Source of the DNA: Thiomonas sp.
Lineage (GTDB): Bacteria > Pseudomonadota > Gammaproteobacteria > Burkholderiales > Burkholderiaceae
DNA: 7,751 bases
Direction: 5' to 3'
Assembly: GCA_027443745.1 (NCBI GenBank)
Contig: DAIAZB010000274.1
Span: forward strand, 1-7,751
In this document: piece after piece, positions 5,238 to 7,751 of the stretch
Layout of the letters: each line of letters opens with the position of its first letter
Position numbering within the stretch: the stretch's first letter is position 1
The notes under the pieces: model-generated
Told to the model about the DNA's origin: nothing
The model's database searches: none
Seen by the model: only the letters and a program-made list of their open reading frames with translations
Made by a program: the position numbers and the translations under genes

Positions 5238-5618
5238 TTGTCTCCCCACCCCTACAAAAACAGGACGGGCCTGGACCGCATCGTGCAAGCCCTGCGCAAT
5301 TCGGCTAGTGGACTGCGCACGGCGTGGCGCACCGAATCGGCCTTCCGTCAGGAAGGCCTGCTCACCCTCGTCATGCTGCCACTGGCATTCCGGCTCGGCC
5401 ACGGCGGGGTCGAACGTGCATTGCTGGCAGGAACCGTGCTGTTGATTCCCGTCGTGGAATTGCTCAACACGGCGGTGGAGTACACCGTCGACCGGGTTTC
5501 GCTGGAACGCCACGAACTGAGCAAAACCGCGAAGGACATGGGCAGTGCGGCTGTGTTGCTAACCTTCGTGCTGTGTGGCGTGGTGTGGCTGTCCATCCTG
5601 CTGCCACGCATGTCCTGA
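5238..5618 (+). CDS. dgkA: Diacylglycerol kinase, prokaryotic DgkA type
   Basis: The 126-residue inner-membrane enzyme phosphorylates diacylglycerol to phosphatidic acid with ATP, as a trimer in E. coli. Length and layout match E. coli DgkA (about 122 residues): an amphipathic N-terminus (TGLDRIVQALRNSASGLRTA, 10-29), then TESAFRQEG (32-40), and three transmembrane helices at about 40-55, 60-80 and 101-122. Catalytic and metal-binding positions are conserved with an offset of five: Glu33, Glu74, Asn77, Glu81 and Asp100 in VVELLNTAVE (72-81) and KDMGSAAV (99-106). The start is a TTG at 5238, the only in-frame start giving the normal N-terminus; no ribosome site is obvious. It lies 54 bases after the glycosyltransferase and 13 before the next gene, so it is probably co-transcribed. 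In this setting it would recycle diacylglycerol released by the PlcP-like enzyme. Confidence 0.93.
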   Translation: MSPHPYKNRTGLDRIVQALRNSASGLRTAWRTESAFRQEGLLTLVMLPLAFRLGHGGVERALLAGTVLLIPVVELLNTAVEYTVDRVSLERHELSKTAKDMGSAAVLLTFVLCGVVWLSILLPRMS

Positions 5619-5621
5619 AGG
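5618..5621 (+). promoter_or_regulatory. Ribosome binding site of the LOG-family gene
   Basis: AAGG overlaps the dgkA stop codon (TGA 5616-5618) and sits 10 bases before the ATG at 5632. It supports that ATG over an in-frame upstream start at 5575 inside dgkA, and suggests translation is linked to dgkA. Confidence 0.5.
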
Positions 5622-5631
5622 TTCCTGCCCC

Positions 5632-6216
5632 ATGCATTCCGTTTGTGTTTATTGCGGGTCCCGCACCGGGACCGATCCGGTCTACGCCGAAGCCGCCTCG
5701 GCCATGGGTGGCGCCATTGCCAACCGCGCCATGACCCTGATCTACGGTGGTGGCAGTGTCGGGCTGATGCACGCCGCGGCTGAAGCGGCCCTGGCCGGCG
5801 GCGGTCGCGTGGTGGGCGTGATCACCGAGTTGTTGATGCAGCGCGAAGTGGGCCACACCGGCCTGAGCGAGTTGCACATCGTGGAGAACATGCACCAGCG
5901 CAAGAAGATGATGGCCGACTATGCCGATGGCTTCATCGCCCTGCCCGGCGGACTGGGCACGCTGGAGGAACTCTTCGAGGTCTGGACCTGGCGGCAGCTC
6001 GGCTATCACAACAAGCCCGTCGGCCTGCTCAATGTGCAGGGTTACTTCGACCTGCTGCTGGACTTTCTGGCGCAAAGCCATGAACAAGGCTTTGTCCGAA
6101 GCGATGTGCTGGCGGCGCTGGTGGTGGAGACCGATCCGGATCGGCTGCTGGACCGCATGGTAGGGAGCCAGCCCGTTCAGGACGATCCCTGGTGGCGCAT
6201 GCGCGAGGCAATCTGA
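5632..6216 (+). CDS. LOG-family protein (TIGR00730), probable nucleoside 5'-monophosphate phosphoribohydrolase
   Basis: The 194-residue cytosolic Rossmann-fold protein is of the lysine-decarboxylase-like/LOG family. Characterised members cleave cytokinin riboside 5'-monophosphates or AMP to free base and ribose 5-phosphate; despite old annotations they are not lysine decarboxylases. Signature motifs are SVCVYCGSRTG (3-13), YGGGSVGLM (38-46), MHQRKKMM (87-94) and the catalytic PGGLGTLEE (105-113), followed by WTWRQLGYHNKPVGLLN (118-134). Length is typical of the family. It follows dgkA by 13 bases and is the last gene before the convergent PII gene, so it probably belongs to the same transcript. 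A link to lipid metabolism is not apparent; it may be a nucleotide-salvage or housekeeping gene carried in the operon. The natural substrate is not decidable. Confidence 0.9.
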   Translation: MHSVCVYCGSRTGTDPVYAEAASAMGGAIANRAMTLIYGGGSVGLMHAAAEAALAGGGRVVGVITELLMQREVGHTGLSELHIVENMHQRKKMMADYADGFIALPGGLGTLEELFEVWTWRQLGYHNKPVGLLNVQGYFDLLLDFLAQSHEQGFVRSDVLAALVVETDPDRLLDRMVGSQPVQDDPWWRMREAI

Positions 6217-6262
6217 CGCGCAGACACCGCGCTGCGATCCGGCCGCGCGGATGCCCGGGTGA

Positions 6263-6649
<387 letters not shown>

Positions 6650-6663
6650 TCAGCTTAACTGAT

Positions 6664-7751
6664 TCACCCATCGCCACGATGGCCAGTGGACGTCTCGCAA
6701 TCAGCCGGTTCCAGCCAGCGGGAGGTGATGGGGTAGCGCCAGTCGCGTCCGAAAGCGCGGTGGGTGATGCGCACTCCCGGCGGTGCCTGGCGGCGCTTGT
6801 ATTCGTTGAGCTTGATGAGGCGCAGCACCTGGCCCACGGCGTCGGCCGGCAGACCGGCGGCAAGCAACTCCACGACGCTCTGGTCGTTCTCCATGGAGCG
6901 CTCCAGAATGGCGTCGAGCACGGGGTACGGCGGCAAGCTGTCCTGGTCGGTCTGGTCGGGGCGCAATTCGGCCGAAGGTGCTCGGGTGATGATGCGCTCG
7001 GGAATGACCGGCGGCTTGCCCTGCAGCACGGCTTGGGCATTACGCCAGTTGGCCAACTCCCACACCAAAGTCTTGCGGACGTCCTTGATCACGGCGAAAC
7101 CGCCCGCCATGTCGCCGTAGAGCGTGGCATAGCCGGTAGCCATCTCGCTCTTATTGCCCGTGGTCAGCACCATCCAGCCGGAATTGTTCGACAGCGCCAT
7201 GAGCAACGTGCCACGAATGCGCGACTGCAGGTTCTCCTCCGTGGTGTCGCCCTCGCGCGCGCCCAGCAGCGGCGCCAGCGTGGCGCGAAAAGCGTCGAAC
7301 ATCGGGCTGATCGAGACTTCGTCATGGCGCACGCCAAGACCCCGCGCCATGTCGCGCGCGTCGATCCAGGACATGTCGGCGGTATAGGGCGACGGCATCA
7401 TCACCGTGCGCACGCGCTCGGGCCCCAGCGCGTCCACGGCAATGGCCAGCACCAGGGCCGAGTCGACCCCGCCTGAAAGGCCGATAAGCACACCGGGAAA
7501 GCCGTTCTTGTTCACGTAGTCGCGCGTGCCACTCACCAGCGCTCGCCAAGCCTGCGCCGGCAGCGGCTCAATCGGGGCCACCTCCCCCTCAAGCGGCTGG
7601 GCCGCGGCGCCCAGTGTGGCGGTCAGCACACAGGGCTCGAACTGCGGCGCCCGCGCCTGTACCTCGCCCGAGCTGTCCATCACGAACGATCCCCCGTCGA
7701 ACACCAACTCATCCTGCCCACCAACGCCATGGGCGAACGCCAGGGCCATGC
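6664..7751 (-). CDS. nadE: Glutamine-dependent NAD+ synthetase, C-terminal part (5' end beyond window)
   Basis: The last step of NAD+ synthesis: nicotinic acid adenine dinucleotide + ATP + nitrogen donor gives NAD+. About 361 residues are present; family members with an N-terminal glutaminase domain have about 540-570. The gene therefore starts to the right of position 7751, and the Met codon at 7749-7747 is internal. The visible part begins in the amidase domain (GVGGQDELVFDGGSF, residues 8-22 counted from that Met). The synthetase domain follows, with the PP-loop SGGVDSA (92-98, bases 7476-7456), TTGNKSEMATGY (196-207), LYGDMAGGFAVIKDV (210-224) and the end motif YKRRQAPPGVRITHRAFGRD (317-336). 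The glutaminase catalytic Cys lies outside the window. The reading frame is intact. About 15 residues after SRW at the C-terminus look unconserved. The PII gene follows in the same direction, probably in one transcript. Confidence 0.95.
   Translation of the reverse strand, partial: MALAFAHGVGGQDELVFDGGSFVMDSSGEVQARAPQFEPCVLTATLGAAAQPLEGEVAPIEPLPAQAWRALVSGTRDYVNKNGFPGVLIGLSGGVDSALVLAIAVDALGPERVRTVMMPSPYTADMSWIDARDMARGLGVRHDEVSISPMFDAFRATLAPLLGAREGDTTEENLQSRIRGTLLMALSNNSGWMVLTTGNKSEMATGYATLYGDMAGGFAVIKDVRKTLVWELANWRNAQAVLQGKPPVIPERIITRAPSAELRPDQTDQDSLPPYPVLDAILERSMENDQSVVELLAAGLPADAVGQVLRLIKLNEYKRRQAPPGVRITHRAFGRDWRYPITSRWLEPADCETSTGHRGDG

Noticed and set aside
6237..6252. Hairpin ATCCG/CGGAT between the convergent LOG and PII genes as a bidirectional terminator
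   Set aside because: The stem is only five pairs and no T run follows on either strand.

Overview
The window is GC-rich DNA (roughly 60-65% G+C by eye) with tightly packed genes. It looks like a betaproteobacterial chromosome, most likely order Burkholderiales. The reasons are the gene string sigma factor - DUF3619 - DUF3106 - RDD, which I know from that order, and the linkage of a glutamine-dependent NAD+ synthetase gene to a PII gene. The genus is not decidable from the sequence. No rRNA, tRNA, CRISPR array, insertion sequence or phage gene was seen.

Layout. (1) 1-813: a small ArsR-type repressor gene (200-541, +) with a short repeat-bearing leader and a 272-base downstream gap holding GC-rich hairpins. 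(2) 814-3094 (+): an ECF-like sigma factor, a single-pass membrane protein of the DUF3619 family overlapping it, an exported DUF3106 protein and an RDD-type membrane protein. This looks like an envelope-linked regulatory operon. It is closed by a plausible intrinsic terminator at 3101-3143. (3) 3170-6216 (+): a regulatory segment with two inverted repeats and a near-consensus Pho box. It is followed by a PlcP-like calcineurin-fold phosphoesterase, a GT4 glycosyltransferase overlapping it by 13 bases, diacylglycerol kinase DgkA, and a LOG-family phosphoribohydrolase-like protein. (4) 6263-7751 (-): a glutamine-dependent NAD+ synthetase gene running off the right edge, followed by a PII signal protein gene. 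These converge on the preceding operon across 46 bases.

How the genes may work together. The most interesting part is region 3. PlcP-type enzymes release diacylglycerol from membrane phospholipids when phosphate is scarce, GT4 lipid glycosyltransferases turn diacylglycerol into phosphorus-free glycolipids, and DgkA returns diacylglycerol to phosphatidic acid. The first gene is preceded by TTGTCAT-N4-CTGTCAC, 13 of 14 conserved Pho-box positions. A -10-like TGCAAT lies 10 bases further on, the phoA spacing. Together these suggest a PhoB-controlled membrane-lipid remodelling operon. The predicted transcription start falls on the start codon, so the mRNA may be leaderless. In region 4, NAD+ synthetase uses glutamine as its nitrogen donor and PII senses nitrogen status, so the pair makes regulatory sense. 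In region 2, DUF3619 sits where an anti-sigma factor would be expected, but no function is proven.
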